Source: Haliscomenobacter sp.
Lineage (GTDB): Bacteria > Bacteroidota > Bacteroidia > Chitinophagales > Saprospiraceae
Length of the DNA: 64,000 nt
Direction: 5' to 3'
Assembly (NCBI RefSeq): GCF_016718685.1
Contig: NZ_JADKCX010000020.1
Location: 15,036 to 79,035, forward strand
Part shown: in pieces, positions 39,737 to 47,084 of the stretch
How positions within the stretch are numbered: position 1 is the first letter of the stretch
Layout: the number at the start of each line of letters is the position of its first letter
The notes under the pieces: generated by a model
The model's database searches: none
The model's input: the letters and a program-made list of their open reading frames with translations, nothing else
Told to the model about the DNA's origin: nothing
Program-made: the position numbers and the translations under genes

Positions 39737-41089
39737 ATGTCAGATCCATACCTACTCCGTGTTGATGCCATTCAGGAGCCTCCCGTTTCCTTCGCGCAGC
39801 GTTTGAAACACTTGGGGCCGGGCTTTATTCTTTCCGCTGCCATCGTTGGTTCCGGTGAATTGATTGCCACTACGGCCCTGGGGGCCAAAGCTGGGTTTGT
39901 GGCTTTTTGGGTCATTATCCTCAGTTGTTTGGTCAAGGTGGCGGTGCAGGTACAATTTGCCAAACACACCATTTTGACCGGCCAAACCGCGATGCAAACC
40001 CTGGATATGCTGCCCGGCCCACGCATCGGCAAAGCCCGCTGGACGGTGGTGTTGTATTTCCTGATTATGCTGATTAAACTGATCCAGATGGGGGGCATCA
40101 TTGGTGGCGTAGCCCTGGTGATGTACATGATCGTGCCACAGGTGTCGGTATTAGCATGGGCTTTGATCATGGCGCCATTAAGCTCCTTGTTGGTATTTCG
40201 GGGGTATTATGGATTTATTGAAAAAACGTCTTTGATTTTGATCACTGGGTTTACGCTCTTTGCCATTGCAGCCGTATTTTTCCTACAATATACTCCCTAT
40301 GCCTTGTCCTGGAATCAACTGGCAACGGGGCTTTCTTTTAGCTTGCCTGCTTCAGCCGTAATGTATGCTTTTGGTGCATTCGGGATTACGGGGATCGGTG
40401 GAGAAGAAATCATTTATTACAACTATTGGTGCCTTGAAAAAGGTTATGCTGCCCATACTGGCCCACGTGACGATTCCGCCGCATGGGAAGAAAGAGCGCG
40501 TGGCTGGATCAAGGTGATGCACACTGATGCCATTTGTAGTATGGTGCTGTACACTACGGTTACCGCAGCCTTTTTTATCCTGGGAGCAGCCATATTGCAT
40601 ACCCGCCAGGTGGTTCCCGAAGGTTACCAATTGTTAGAGGTATTGTCCAGTATTTTTACGGAAAGTTTGGGCCCTTGGGCCAGGGTATTTTTTATGGTGG
40701 GTGCTTTTTTTGTCCTGTATTCGACCTTGTTTTCTGCTCTGGCATCCTGGGGACGTTTGTTCAGCGACATCTTCAGCCAGTTCGGCTGGATTGATTTTTA
40801 TGATGTAAAACAACGCCAGCGCAGTATTGCCATCTTGTCCTGGATCTTCCCCCTGGTTTGGGCGGTCCTGTTTATTTTCATCAAATTGCCTTTAATTATG
40901 GTGCTCAGTGGCGGCATCGCCGGGTCGGTGCTGTTGATCATGGTGGTGTATGCCACCTGGTACTTTCGTTATCGATGCAGTACCGGGAAGTTTGATGTGT
41001 CCTTGCCGTCTGATGTATTGTTCTGGATCAGCATTCTGGCAATTTTGGGCGTGAGTGTTTATGGAGTATATCAAGTGTTTATGGGATAA
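39737..41089 (+). CDS. Nramp-related membrane transporter without the DPGN motif
   Basis: 450 residues with ~11-12 membrane helices. The start resembles Nramp metal transporters (LKHLGPGFILSAAIVGSGELIATTALGA), but TM1 lacks the metal-binding DPGN, having VGSGEL instead. TM6-like residues are also different (AFGAFGITGIGGEEI). Such proteins are annotated as Nramp family, but canonical Mn/Fe transport cannot be assumed; the substrate may be Mg, an organic ion or something else. A sister gene at 59248 carries another variant. Confidence 0.8.
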   Translation: MSDPYLLRVDAIQEPPVSFAQRLKHLGPGFILSAAIVGSGELIATTALGAKAGFVAFWVIILSCLVKVAVQVQFAKHTILTGQTAMQTLDMLPGPRIGKARWTVVLYFLIMLIKLIQMGGIIGGVALVMYMIVPQVSVLAWALIMAPLSSLLVFRGYYGFIEKTSLILITGFTLFAIAAVFFLQYTPYALSWNQLATGLSFSLPASAVMYAFGAFGITGIGGEEIIYYNYWCLEKGYAAHTGPRDDSAAWEERARGWIKVMHTDAICSMVLYTTVTAAFFILGAAILHTRQVVPEGYQLLEVLSSIFTESLGPWARVFFMVGAFFVLYSTLFSALASWGRLFSDIFSQFGWIDFYDVKQRQRSIAILSWIFPLVWAVLFIFIKLPLIMVLSGGIAGSVLLIMVVYATWYFRYRCSTGKFDVSLPSDVLFWISILAILGVSVYGVYQVFMG

Positions 41090-41096
41090 AACAAGC

Positions 41097-41960
41097 TCAA
41101 AATAACCAGGTATACGCCCCTTCAAATTCCCTCGCCCAAAATGCTTCGCTGTGATTGCCATCTTTAGGTAGCGCGGTATAGAATCTGCGCTTGGTAAACC
41201 CAGCTTCTTTCAACACTTTAGCCATACGTTCCATTGGAGCAACCATTTCTGCTTTGCCTTCCAGCGCGCCAGTAAACATGTAGATTTTGAGTTTTTTGGC
41301 CTTGGGCCCTTTGGTCTTGGCGAATTCAAAGGCGGCTTCGGAATGCCAAAAAGAAGGAGAAAACACCCCGGTACGCCCAAACACATCAGGGTATTCCAGC
41401 GCGGCGTAAAAAGCAATCAAACCTCCCATCGATGAGCCAATCACCGCCGTAGATTCCGGGCCTTTTAAAGTCCTGAAATTTTTGTCAACATAGGGTTTGA
41501 GCGTTTCCACCATAAATTTGGTGTACGCTACACCTTCACCCTTACCAAAGCGGGGGTGATCCCAGGGCGCGTATTCACCCATGCGTTTTTCCCCCCCGTT
41601 GTCGATGCCAATCACAATGCAAGATCTGTTTTGCGTTTTAGCCAGGTTGTTGAGGGTTTCATCAACGCGCCATTCCCCGGCAAAGCTGGTTTTGGCATCA
41701 AAGAGGTTTTGGCCATCCTGCATGTACAAAACGGGGTAACGTTTTTTGCCTTGTTCGTAGTCAAGGGGCAGATACACCCAAATGCGGCGTTTGCGCTGGA
41801 GTTGGGGGATGTCAAAGTCGGTCGCAAGAATTTTGACATTTGCCGCCGCTGTACTCTCCTGAAAATGATGAGGAGTAGCCAAACTTTGGGCAAAAGCTTT
41901 TTTATTCCGTGCAGTTATGCCACTCATGGTGCTTAATATTATCAAAAACAGGATGTTCAT
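41097..41960 (-). CDS. Secreted esterase, enterochelin-esterase/esterase D-like alpha/beta hydrolase
   Basis: 287 residues with a signal-like N-terminus (MNILFLIILSTMSGITA). The alpha/beta-hydrolase core shows RIWVYLPLDYEQGKKRYPVLYMQDGQNLF, the nucleophile elbow GSSMGG, FSPSFW, and a C-terminal catalytic His in DGNHSEAFW. The family splits trilactone siderophores, acylated sugars or other esters; the substrate is not clear. Converges with the Nramp-like gene with a gap of 7 bp. Confidence 0.85.
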   Translation of the reverse strand: MNILFLIILSTMSGITARNKKAFAQSLATPHHFQESTAAANVKILATDFDIPQLQRKRRIWVYLPLDYEQGKKRYPVLYMQDGQNLFDAKTSFAGEWRVDETLNNLAKTQNRSCIVIGIDNGGEKRMGEYAPWDHPRFGKGEGVAYTKFMVETLKPYVDKNFRTLKGPESTAVIGSSMGGLIAFYAALEYPDVFGRTGVFSPSFWHSEAAFEFAKTKGPKAKKLKIYMFTGALEGKAEMVAPMERMAKVLKEAGFTKRRFYTALPKDGNHSEAFWAREFEGAYTWLF

Positions 41961-42003
41961 TTTGGTGCCGAGTTGATAAAAGGTGCTGCAAAGGTAAGCT
42001 AAA

Positions 42004-42609
42004 TCAAAGTTTGTTCAAAGCGATGTGCATTTGTACCTGATTGGGCGAAAACCCAATGCTGCTCTGATTCAAAATGGACTTGAGCTTGGGGTTGTCATTG
42101 GCCAGGATGGCATGTAGGGAAAGGTCGAAGACGAATAGAAATGCCCCCTGGATGAGGATAGAGCGCCCAAAACCGCGCAAACGTTCGGCGTTTTTAAGGT
42201 CACGCTGACCCCGTTCCAGCAAGTATGCGCCCCCCAGCATGTAGCCTACATCCAATCCGGCGTTGAACAATAGGATTTTTTGTATTTTGTAGTGCTCTTG
42301 CACGCTGCGGTAGGTGTCCCAACTGCTGTAGTCGGTGTGCATGGTACCCAGATAACCGAGGGTGGCAATGCCCAGGTTGACCGCTCCCCAACCGATTTGC
42401 ATTTGTTGAAAAGCGCGGTTTTCACCCGTGGTTTGACCAAGGCGAATTGCGCCGAGGGCCATGTTGCCCAGTGCCCAACTGCCGAGCACGAGCATACCTT
42501 TGCGTTGCTTGTCGAGGCGGGATTCGTGGATGGGGGAGAAGAGGGCGGATTGGGTGAAGGCGTAACTCAGCAATAAACTGAAGAAAAGCAGGAGAATGGG
42601 CTTTTTCAT
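42004..42609 (-). CDS. Membrane protein of unknown function with signal peptide
   Basis: ~201 residues from the ATG at 42609 (MKKPILLLFFSLLLSYAFTQ, signal peptide). Three or four hydrophobic segments follow (MLVLGSWALGNMALGAIRLG, QIGWGAVNLGIATLGYLG, AGLDVGYMLGGAYLLE, ILIQGAFLFVFDLSLHAIL), Gly- and Ala-rich, spaced by charged loops. I recognise the type as common in Bacteroidota but know no function. The upstream in-frame start at 42684 runs into the tRNA terminator and is unlikely. Confidence 0.7.
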   Translation of the reverse strand: MKKPILLLFFSLLLSYAFTQSALFSPIHESRLDKQRKGMLVLGSWALGNMALGAIRLGQTTGENRAFQQMQIGWGAVNLGIATLGYLGTMHTDYSSWDTYRSVQEHYKIQKILLFNAGLDVGYMLGGAYLLERGQRDLKNAERLRGFGRSILIQGAFLFVFDLSLHAILANDNPKLKSILNQSSIGFSPNQVQMHIALNKL

Positions 42610-42661
42610 GGAAGTTTTCCCATTTGAACCAGGGAAGGTGCCAAAGGTTTTGAAAACCACT

Positions 42662-42702
42662 AGAAATAAAAAAACTTCTGCCAATTCTCATGACAGAAGT
42701 TT
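42662..42702 (-). terminator. Terminator of the tRNA-Leu transcription unit
   Basis: On the minus strand AAACTTCTG pairs perfectly with CAGAAGTTT around a 13-nt loop, followed by a T run. It begins 3 bp after the 3' end of tRNA-Leu. Confidence 0.75.
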
Positions 42703-42704
42703 CG

Positions 42705-43019
42705 TGCCCGGAGCGGGACTCGAACCCGCACGGCCGGATGGCCACAGGATTTTCTTACCAACTACGGCTTTCGCCGCGAGCTACCGAAGCAGCATTTGTG
42801 GTCTGGACTATCCCTTCACCTTAGAGCAAATTCCTTAGGTGTCCCCCATCTAGTCTCTACACCTTTTTCGACCAAAATCGAAACTTGGCTCGGGATTGCC
42901 ATTCCTACTGAATTAGGAAAAAGGTTTCCCCGAATTTGAGGGATTCTACATCAAGGATTTCCCCTTGAGCACTCAAATTGCTTTAAGTCCTGCGTGTCTA
43001 CCGATTCCACCATCTGGGC
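42705..43019 (-). tRNA. tRNA-Leu(UAA) split by a group I intron
   Basis: The exons are 42985-43019 (35 nt) and 42705-42753 (49 nt). Joined, they give an 84-nt class II tRNA: acceptor GCCCAGA/TCCGGGC, D arm with TGGTGGAATCGGTAGACA, anticodon arm CAGGA-CTTAAAA-TCCTG with anticodon TAA, long variable arm GGCC-ATCC-GGCC, and T arm GCGGG-TTCGAGT-CCCGC. The discriminator is A; CCA is not encoded. There is an A5-C68 mismatch in the acceptor stem (plus-strand positions 43015 and 42710). Last gene of the tRNA cluster; a terminator follows. Very similar in its exons to E. coli leuZ. Confidence 0.95.
42754..42984 (-). ncRNA. Group I self-splicing intron (IC3-like) in tRNA-Leu(UAA)
   Basis: 231 nt between U34 and A35 of the anticodon. 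Numbered from its 5' end: P1 is formed by exon ACUU and intron GAGU (11-14) with the splice-site U-G pair; P3 is UCCCUC (42-47)/GGGGGA (138-143); P4 is UCGGG (52-56)/CCCGA (91-95); P6 is UUUCGA (102-107)/UCGAAA (114-119); P7 is GACUA (130-134)/UAGUC (175-179); P8 is CACCU (144-148)/AGGUG (164-168); a CGGC-GAAA-GCCG hairpin lies near the end. The last base is G. The conserved segments GGGGAAACC, GGCAATCCCGAGCC and GGTGTAGAGACTA match the known P, Q and R elements of cyanobacterial tRNA-Leu introns. No ORF or homing endonuclease is inside. Confidence 0.93.
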
Positions 43020-43064
43020 AGTGGTTTTGCAAAACACTTTTGTTTTGCGTTTAAAAATAAATCG

Positions 43065-43137
43065 AGCGGAAGACGAGACTCGAACTCGCGACCCTCAGCT
43101 TGGGAAGCTAATGCTCTACCAACTGAGCTACTTCCGC
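43065..43137 (-). tRNA. tRNA-Gly(CCC)
   Basis: 73 nt. Acceptor GCGGAAG/CTTCCGC, anticodon arm TTAGC-TTCCCAA-GCTGA (anticodon CCC), T arm with GTTCGAGTC, discriminator T. CCA not encoded. It has its own promoter upstream at 43205-43236, and tRNA-Leu follows 45 bp later, probably on the same transcript. Confidence 0.95.
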
Positions 43138-43204
43138 GAATATGGTGTGGGTGTGAAGGTGTGGGTTAGAGTGTGCACAAGATTGTTGGTTGCTTGAATG
43201 CGCA

Positions 43205-43236
43205 CAAATCTAAGAAAAAAAATCGTTCACCTTCAA
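43205..43236 (-). promoter_or_regulatory. Promoter of tRNA-Gly(CCC)-tRNA-Leu
   Basis: On the minus strand TTG (43236-43234), a 21-base spacer, then TAGATTTG (43212-43205) matching TAnnTTTG. It lies just after the terminator of the preceding tRNA, and a CA-rich leader (43138-43181) follows. Confidence 0.6.
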
Positions 43237-43246
43237 CTTACAAACA

Positions 43247-43271
43247 AAAAAGCCCTCAAAAGAGGGCTTTT
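43247..43271 (-). terminator. Terminator after tRNA-Gly(GCC)
   Basis: On the minus strand AAAAGCCCTC-TTTT-GAGGGCTTTTTT: a perfect stem with a T tail, starting 2 bp after the tRNA end. Confidence 0.85.
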
Positions 43272-43272
43272 G

Positions 43273-43345
43273 AGCGGATGACGAGATTCGAACCCGCGAC
43301 CTCAACCTTGGCAAGGTTGCGCTCTACCAGCTGAGCTACATCCGC
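43273..43345 (-). tRNA. tRNA-Gly(GCC)
   Basis: 73 nt. Acceptor GCGGATG/CATCCGC, anticodon arm CAACC-TTGCCAA-GGTTG (anticodon GCC), T arm with GTTCGAATC, discriminator T; CCA not encoded. First gene of the tRNA cluster, with its own promoter and terminator. Confidence 0.96.
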
Positions 43346-43419
43346 AAGAATGTGTGTGGTGTGATGGTGTGAGTTAGTGTGTGTTGAGGCAACCCTATGT
43401 GGTTGCCCTTTGGTGGATG

Positions 43420-43451
43420 CAAATATAAAGGGAAAGTTATTTTTTGCGCAA
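43420..43451 (-). promoter_or_regulatory. Promoter of tRNA-Gly(GCC)
   Basis: On the minus strand TTG (43451-43449), a 21-base spacer, then TATATTTG (43427-43420), matching TAnnTTTG. The same spacing is found before tRNA-Gly(CCC). Confidence 0.6.
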
Positions 43452-43584
43452 GTGTTTATTCAATTTTTTTTCATTTTAATTGCACTCTTTGCTGCAATTG
43501 CACCCCTCACATTTTGATTTGCAAGGCGAGAAGCGCTATCAACCGGATAGCAAATCAAAAGGTTCCGAGGAAAATGCACTTTTC

Positions 43585-43614
43585 TTGTGTAGGCACGTTA
43601 AATTGTTAATTTTG
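43585..43614 (+). promoter_or_regulatory. Promoter of gldC-rimO
   Basis: TTG at 43585-43587, a 19-base spacer and TAATTTTG at 43607-43614 (consensus TAnnTTTG). The gldC ATG is 23 bp downstream. Confidence 0.6.
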
Positions 43615-43636
43615 CAGCGGATTTTAAAAAACACAC

Positions 43637-43993
43637 ATGGATCAAGTAGCAACGGAAAAAGAAATCCGCATCAAAGTAGGCCTGGACGACAAAAACATGC
43701 CAGTGCGCATCAATTGGGACGCCGATGACAATCCATCGGGAATGGAAACGCAAGACAGCAAAGCCATGATGATATCCCTGTTTGACCGAGAGCATCTCGA
43801 AACCATAAAAATTGATCTTTGGGTGAAGGACATGCAAGTGGGGGAGATGGATCGTTTCTTTTTTCAAACCCTGCGGGGCATGGCCGACACTTATTTTCGG
43901 GCCACGCAAAACTCCGATCTCGCCCGTGACATGCAGAAGTTTGTACAATATTTTGGCGAACAGACCCAAATCATCTCGAAAGATCAACAATAA
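43637..43993 (+). CDS. gldC: Gliding motility protein GldC
   Basis: 118 residues, cytoplasmic, single-domain. The sequence (EIRIKVGLDDKNMPVRINWDADD ... DLWVKDMQVGEMDRFFFQTLRGMADTYFRAT) is that of GldC of the Bacteroidota. GldC was found in gliding flavobacteria; its exact role is unclear, but it keeps company with the type IX secretion/gliding machinery. That fits the T9SS-tailed enzymes in this window (68-1363 and 16503-19168). It has a strong promoter match and is followed after 6 bp by rimO, so the two share an operon. Confidence 0.9.
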   Translation: MDQVATEKEIRIKVGLDDKNMPVRINWDADDNPSGMETQDSKAMMISLFDREHLETIKIDLWVKDMQVGEMDRFFFQTLRGMADTYFRATQNSDLARDMQKFVQYFGEQTQIISKDQQ

Positions 43994-43999
43994 CTGCTG

Positions 44000-45313
44000 A
44001 TGAAAGCCAGAACACTCAAAGCCGATAAGGTAAATGTGATTACCCTGGGCTGTTCAAAAAATTTGGTGGATTCTGAAAACCTGATCACCCAATTGCGGGG
44101 CAATGATTTTGATGTGGTGCACGATAGCCAAGAGGAAGATGCCAATGTGGTGATCATCAATACCTGTGGCTTCATCGACCTGGCCAAACAAGAATCCATC
44201 GATACCATTTTGGAGTACGCCGAAGTCAAAAAAGCGGGAGGCATCGACAAACTTTTTGTAACCGGGTGTTTGTCACAGCGCTACAAAGAAGATTTGGAAT
44301 TGGAAATTCCCGAAGTAGATGCCTACTTTGGTACCCTGGAGTTGCCCGGTTTGTTGGCCAAACTGAATGCCGATTACAAGCATGAGCTGATTGGGGAAAG
44401 GTTGATCACCACCCCAATGCACTACGCTTACCTCAAAATATCGGAAGGTTGCAACCGGACTTGTTCTTTTTGTGCCATTCCATTGATGCGCGGAGGCCAT
44501 GTATCGCGGCCCATCGAAGAACTGGTGAAGGAAGCCCAAAGTCTGGCCCGCCGAGGGGTAAAAGAAATCATGTTGATCGCCCAGGAGTTGACTTATTATG
44601 GCCTGGATATTTACAAAAAGCGTGATTTGCCTCGGCTGTTGCATGCTTTGGCCGATGTAGAAGGCATCGAATGGATTCGTTTACATTATGCCTACCCCAG
44701 CAAATTTCCACTGGAAATTCTCGATGTGATTGCCGAAAGACCCGAAATCTGCAATTACCTGGACATGCCATTACAACATGCTTCCAACAGCGTTTTGGAA
44801 CGCATGCGCCGACAAATCACCAGGGAAGAAACCACCGAATTGATCCAGCAAGCGCGTTTGAGGATCCCTAACCTGACCTTGCGTACCACCATGTTGGTTG
44901 GATACCCCCAGGAATCGGACCAGGAGTTTCAGGAGCTATGTGATTTTGTGCAGGAAATGGAATTTGACCGCATGGGCGTATTTCAGTACTCGCATGAAGA
45001 AAGTACCCGCGCCTACGACGTAGATGACGATGTTTCTGCGGAACTGAAAGCCGAACGGGCCAATGCCTTGATGGAAATCCAGCAGGAAATTTCTACCCGC
45101 AAGAACTTTGAGAAAGTAGGCAAAACCTTCAAAACCTTGTTTGACCGCAAAGAAGGAGGGTATTTTGTAGGCCGTACGGAAGGGGATTCACCCGAAGTAG
45201 ACAATGAAGTATTGGTTCCGGCAAAGAAAAACTTTGCACGAATCGGTGATTTTGCCCAGGTACGCATCACGGAAGCCAGTGAATACGATATTTTTGGTGA
45301 AATAGTAGCCTAA
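44000..45313 (+). CDS. rimO: Ribosomal protein S12 methylthiotransferase RimO
   Basis: 437 residues; a radical-SAM enzyme that methylthiolates an Asp of ribosomal protein S12. The N-terminal methylthiotransferase domain has VNVITLGCSKNLVDSE and NTCGFI with cluster cysteines; the radical-SAM motif is CNRTCSFC (CxxxCxxC); a C-terminal TRAM domain ends at EASEYDIFGEIV. Length and domain order are normal. The start at 44000 leaves ~14 residues before the conserved VNVITLGC. Six bp after gldC. Confidence 0.95.
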   Translation: MKARTLKADKVNVITLGCSKNLVDSENLITQLRGNDFDVVHDSQEEDANVVIINTCGFIDLAKQESIDTILEYAEVKKAGGIDKLFVTGCLSQRYKEDLELEIPEVDAYFGTLELPGLLAKLNADYKHELIGERLITTPMHYAYLKISEGCNRTCSFCAIPLMRGGHVSRPIEELVKEAQSLARRGVKEIMLIAQELTYYGLDIYKKRDLPRLLHALADVEGIEWIRLHYAYPSKFPLEILDVIAERPEICNYLDMPLQHASNSVLERMRRQITREETTELIQQARLRIPNLTLRTTMLVGYPQESDQEFQELCDFVQEMEFDRMGVFQYSHEESTRAYDVDDDVSAELKAERANALMEIQQEISTRKNFEKVGKTFKTLFDRKEGGYFVGRTEGDSPEVDNEVLVPAKKNFARIGDFAQVRITEASEYDIFGEIVA

Positions 45314-45362
45314 AGGACATGTGTAACAGATGAATTACTGCACAATCCACGATTTAATTGTT

Positions 45363-45370
45363 TACTTTTG
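45363..45370 (+). promoter_or_regulatory. Candidate promoter -7 element
   Basis: TACTTTTG matches TAnnTTTG, 33 bp before the next ATG (45403). No good TTG is found at the expected distance. Confidence 0.35.
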
Positions 45371-45402
45371 AACAATTGAGATCAGGATTTCATTTTATCT
45401 GA

Positions 45403-45867
45403 ATGAAAGAAACAGTTACTTCTTCTTGGGCCAACATAGCCAATCCCGTTTTCCAGGCATTACTTGCTTTCGGAGGTGTGGTGTTGGTTAATTTAAGTGC
45501 CGTAACATTGGAATGGATGGGCGCTTGGGTATTGGAAGAACGGTTCTCTTACCTCACTGCCGCCTCTTTTTTATTGTGTTTTGCTATGTTCAATTCTGTA
45601 CTTTCACTCCTGGCAACCAACACCTTACAATACTGGGGTAAATCTATCTATTGTTTTTTAGGCCTGGTATTGTCTTCGGTAACTTTGGCTCGGGCATTAT
45701 CTGGTCTGCGCCTGAGTGAAGCGGGCTCTTATTGGTGGATATTGATTGTGGTAACCTTTGGGTACCTGGTCTTTTTGGCTTTGGTCAATACCATTCGCAG
45801 CATCGTAACTTTTGCCCAAAAGGAAGAATGGAACCAACCCCGTTTTCGGAAAGGCAACCGAAAGTAA
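45403..45867 (+). CDS. Four-helix integral membrane protein, unknown function
   Basis: 154 residues with four membrane helices (residues ~18-38, 50-70, 78-97 and 104-128) and a short basic tail (RFRKGNRK). No catalytic motif. Not recognised as a named family; similar small proteins accompany many Bacteroidota operons. The msrB gene follows 32 bp later in the same direction and may be co-transcribed. Confidence 0.65.
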   Translation: MKETVTSSWANIANPVFQALLAFGGVVLVNLSAVTLEWMGAWVLEERFSYLTAASFLLCFAMFNSVLSLLATNTLQYWGKSIYCFLGLVLSSVTLARALSGLRLSEAGSYWWILIVVTFGYLVFLALVNTIRSIVTFAQKEEWNQPRFRKGNRK

Positions 45868-45898
45868 GCGCTTATTCCCATTAAAAACGATAATCCAT

Positions 45899-46426
45899 AT
45901 GACCATTCGAACCACACTGGTGTTTTTCGCAGCACTGTCGGTGTTGTTTTCCTGCAACCGGGCACAGCCTACCTCCAAAAACGAGGTGGATCCCCAAGGT
46001 AAATTTGTATCACTGAAGGGTGAAATTCTCGGCCCCATCATCAAAACGGATGAAGAATGGAAAAAAGAACTGGACGAACTGGAGTTTCATGTATTGCGGC
46101 AAGCTGGTACCGAGCAGGCCTTTACTGGTAAATTGTGGGACAACCACGAGCAAGGCGTCTACACTTGCCGGGGATGTGATTTGCCTCTTTTTGATGGAGA
46201 AACTAAATTTGAATCGGGCACGGGCTGGCCTAGTTTTTGGGAGGTGTACATGAAAGGGAATGTCGCCAAAAAATCAGACAATACCCTTGGTATGATGCGT
46301 ACTGAAGTATTTTGTGCACGCTGTGGAGGGCATTTAGGACATGTATTTCCAGATGGCCCCAAACCAACCGGTTTGCGTTACTGCATCAATTCTGTATCCC
46401 TGAAATTTGTTGCGGAGAAGAAATAA
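45899..46426 (+). CDS. msrB: Peptide methionine-R-sulfoxide reductase MsrB, lipoprotein form
   Basis: 175 residues from 45899. A lipoprotein signal (TLVFFAALSVLFSC) puts it at the cell envelope. The MsrB domain has two zinc CxxC pairs (CRGC; CARC), ESGTGWPSFWE, GHVFPDGPKPTGLRYCINSVSLKF with catalytic Cys in RYCIN. It repairs oxidised methionine (R form) in envelope proteins. An upstream in-frame start at 45812 would put the lipobox too far in and is rejected. A hairpin terminator follows the stop. Confidence 0.93.
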   Translation: MTIRTTLVFFAALSVLFSCNRAQPTSKNEVDPQGKFVSLKGEILGPIIKTDEEWKKELDELEFHVLRQAGTEQAFTGKLWDNHEQGVYTCRGCDLPLFDGETKFESGTGWPSFWEVYMKGNVAKKSDNTLGMMRTEVFCARCGGHLGHVFPDGPKPTGLRYCINSVSLKFVAEKK

Positions 46427-46430
46427 AAGC

Positions 46431-46466
46431 GGCTGGATACCCAAGAACTGGTATCCAACCCTTTTC
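46431..46466. terminator. Hairpin between msrB and a convergent lipoprotein gene
   Basis: GGCTGGATACC (46431-46441) pairs with GGTATCCAACC (46450-46460), followed by CTTTTC on the plus strand. One mismatch. Confidence 0.6.
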
Positions 46467-46486
46467 AATTTAGCACGGATTAAACA

Positions 46487-46918
46487 CTAATTTTTTGCTT
46501 TCGAGAACTCGTACTGGTACAAATCACAGCATGGATCACTCAGGATCAGCTTATCCTTTTCAAATACCACTTCCTTGTCTTGATCTTCAAAAGGTGAATT
46601 ACTGGGGGTAGCCCCAACTTTGAAATCAATGTAGGTCTTGCCATCTTTTTCTTGCAACTCATAAGTGCCCTGGTAACGCAGGGTATCGTTTTGCAAGCGA
46701 CGGTAAGTCTTGTTTGCGTTCATTTCCAGGTAATTCCAATCGGCAGTATAGCCATTGCCAGCAAATCCTCCAGAAATAGATTCCAGTTTCCATTTGCCTT
46801 CTACCTTGCTTTGATCTGGCTTTGCGTCATCTTTTGAGTCGCAGGCCAACATCGTGGTGGCAAGCACTAAGGCTGCAAACACCCAGGATTTCAGTTTAAA
46901 TGCCTTGAACATGTTCAT
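46487..46918 (-). CDS. Lipocalin-like lipoprotein
   Basis: 143 residues. The lipoprotein signal has lipobox TMLAC (Cys26). The mature part looks like a small lipocalin-like/META-type barrel: it starts with VEGKWKLESISGGF, then YLEMNANKTYRRL, YQGTYELQEKDGKTYIDFKV and ends with a Cys pair (SDPCCDLYQYEF). Members of this group are common, single-domain envelope lipoproteins of unknown ligand in Bacteroidota. Converges with msrB over a hairpin. Confidence 0.75.
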   Translation of the reverse strand: MNMFKAFKLKSWVFAALVLATTMLACDSKDDAKPDQSKVEGKWKLESISGGFAGNGYTADWNYLEMNANKTYRRLQNDTLRYQGTYELQEKDGKTYIDFKVGATPSNSPFEDQDKEVVFEKDKLILSDPCCDLYQYEFSKAKN

Positions 46919-47084
46919 TTCGTCAGGTTTTGGGTCGCAATACAGTAGTTGTATTGCTCCGATTTAAAAATAAATGGTTCGTGCTGCTGCACAACTGACT
47001 GGTTAGACGGCAGGGTAGGAGAGAAGGGTTTGAAAAAAACAAAAATTAACGAATTTTAAGGATAGAGAGACGCCATTGCGTCTG

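Noticed and set aside
42705..43019. Two split tRNA halves instead of one interrupted tRNA
   Set aside because: Both halves are on one strand, in order, joined by a sequence with complete group I pairings and a U-G splice site.
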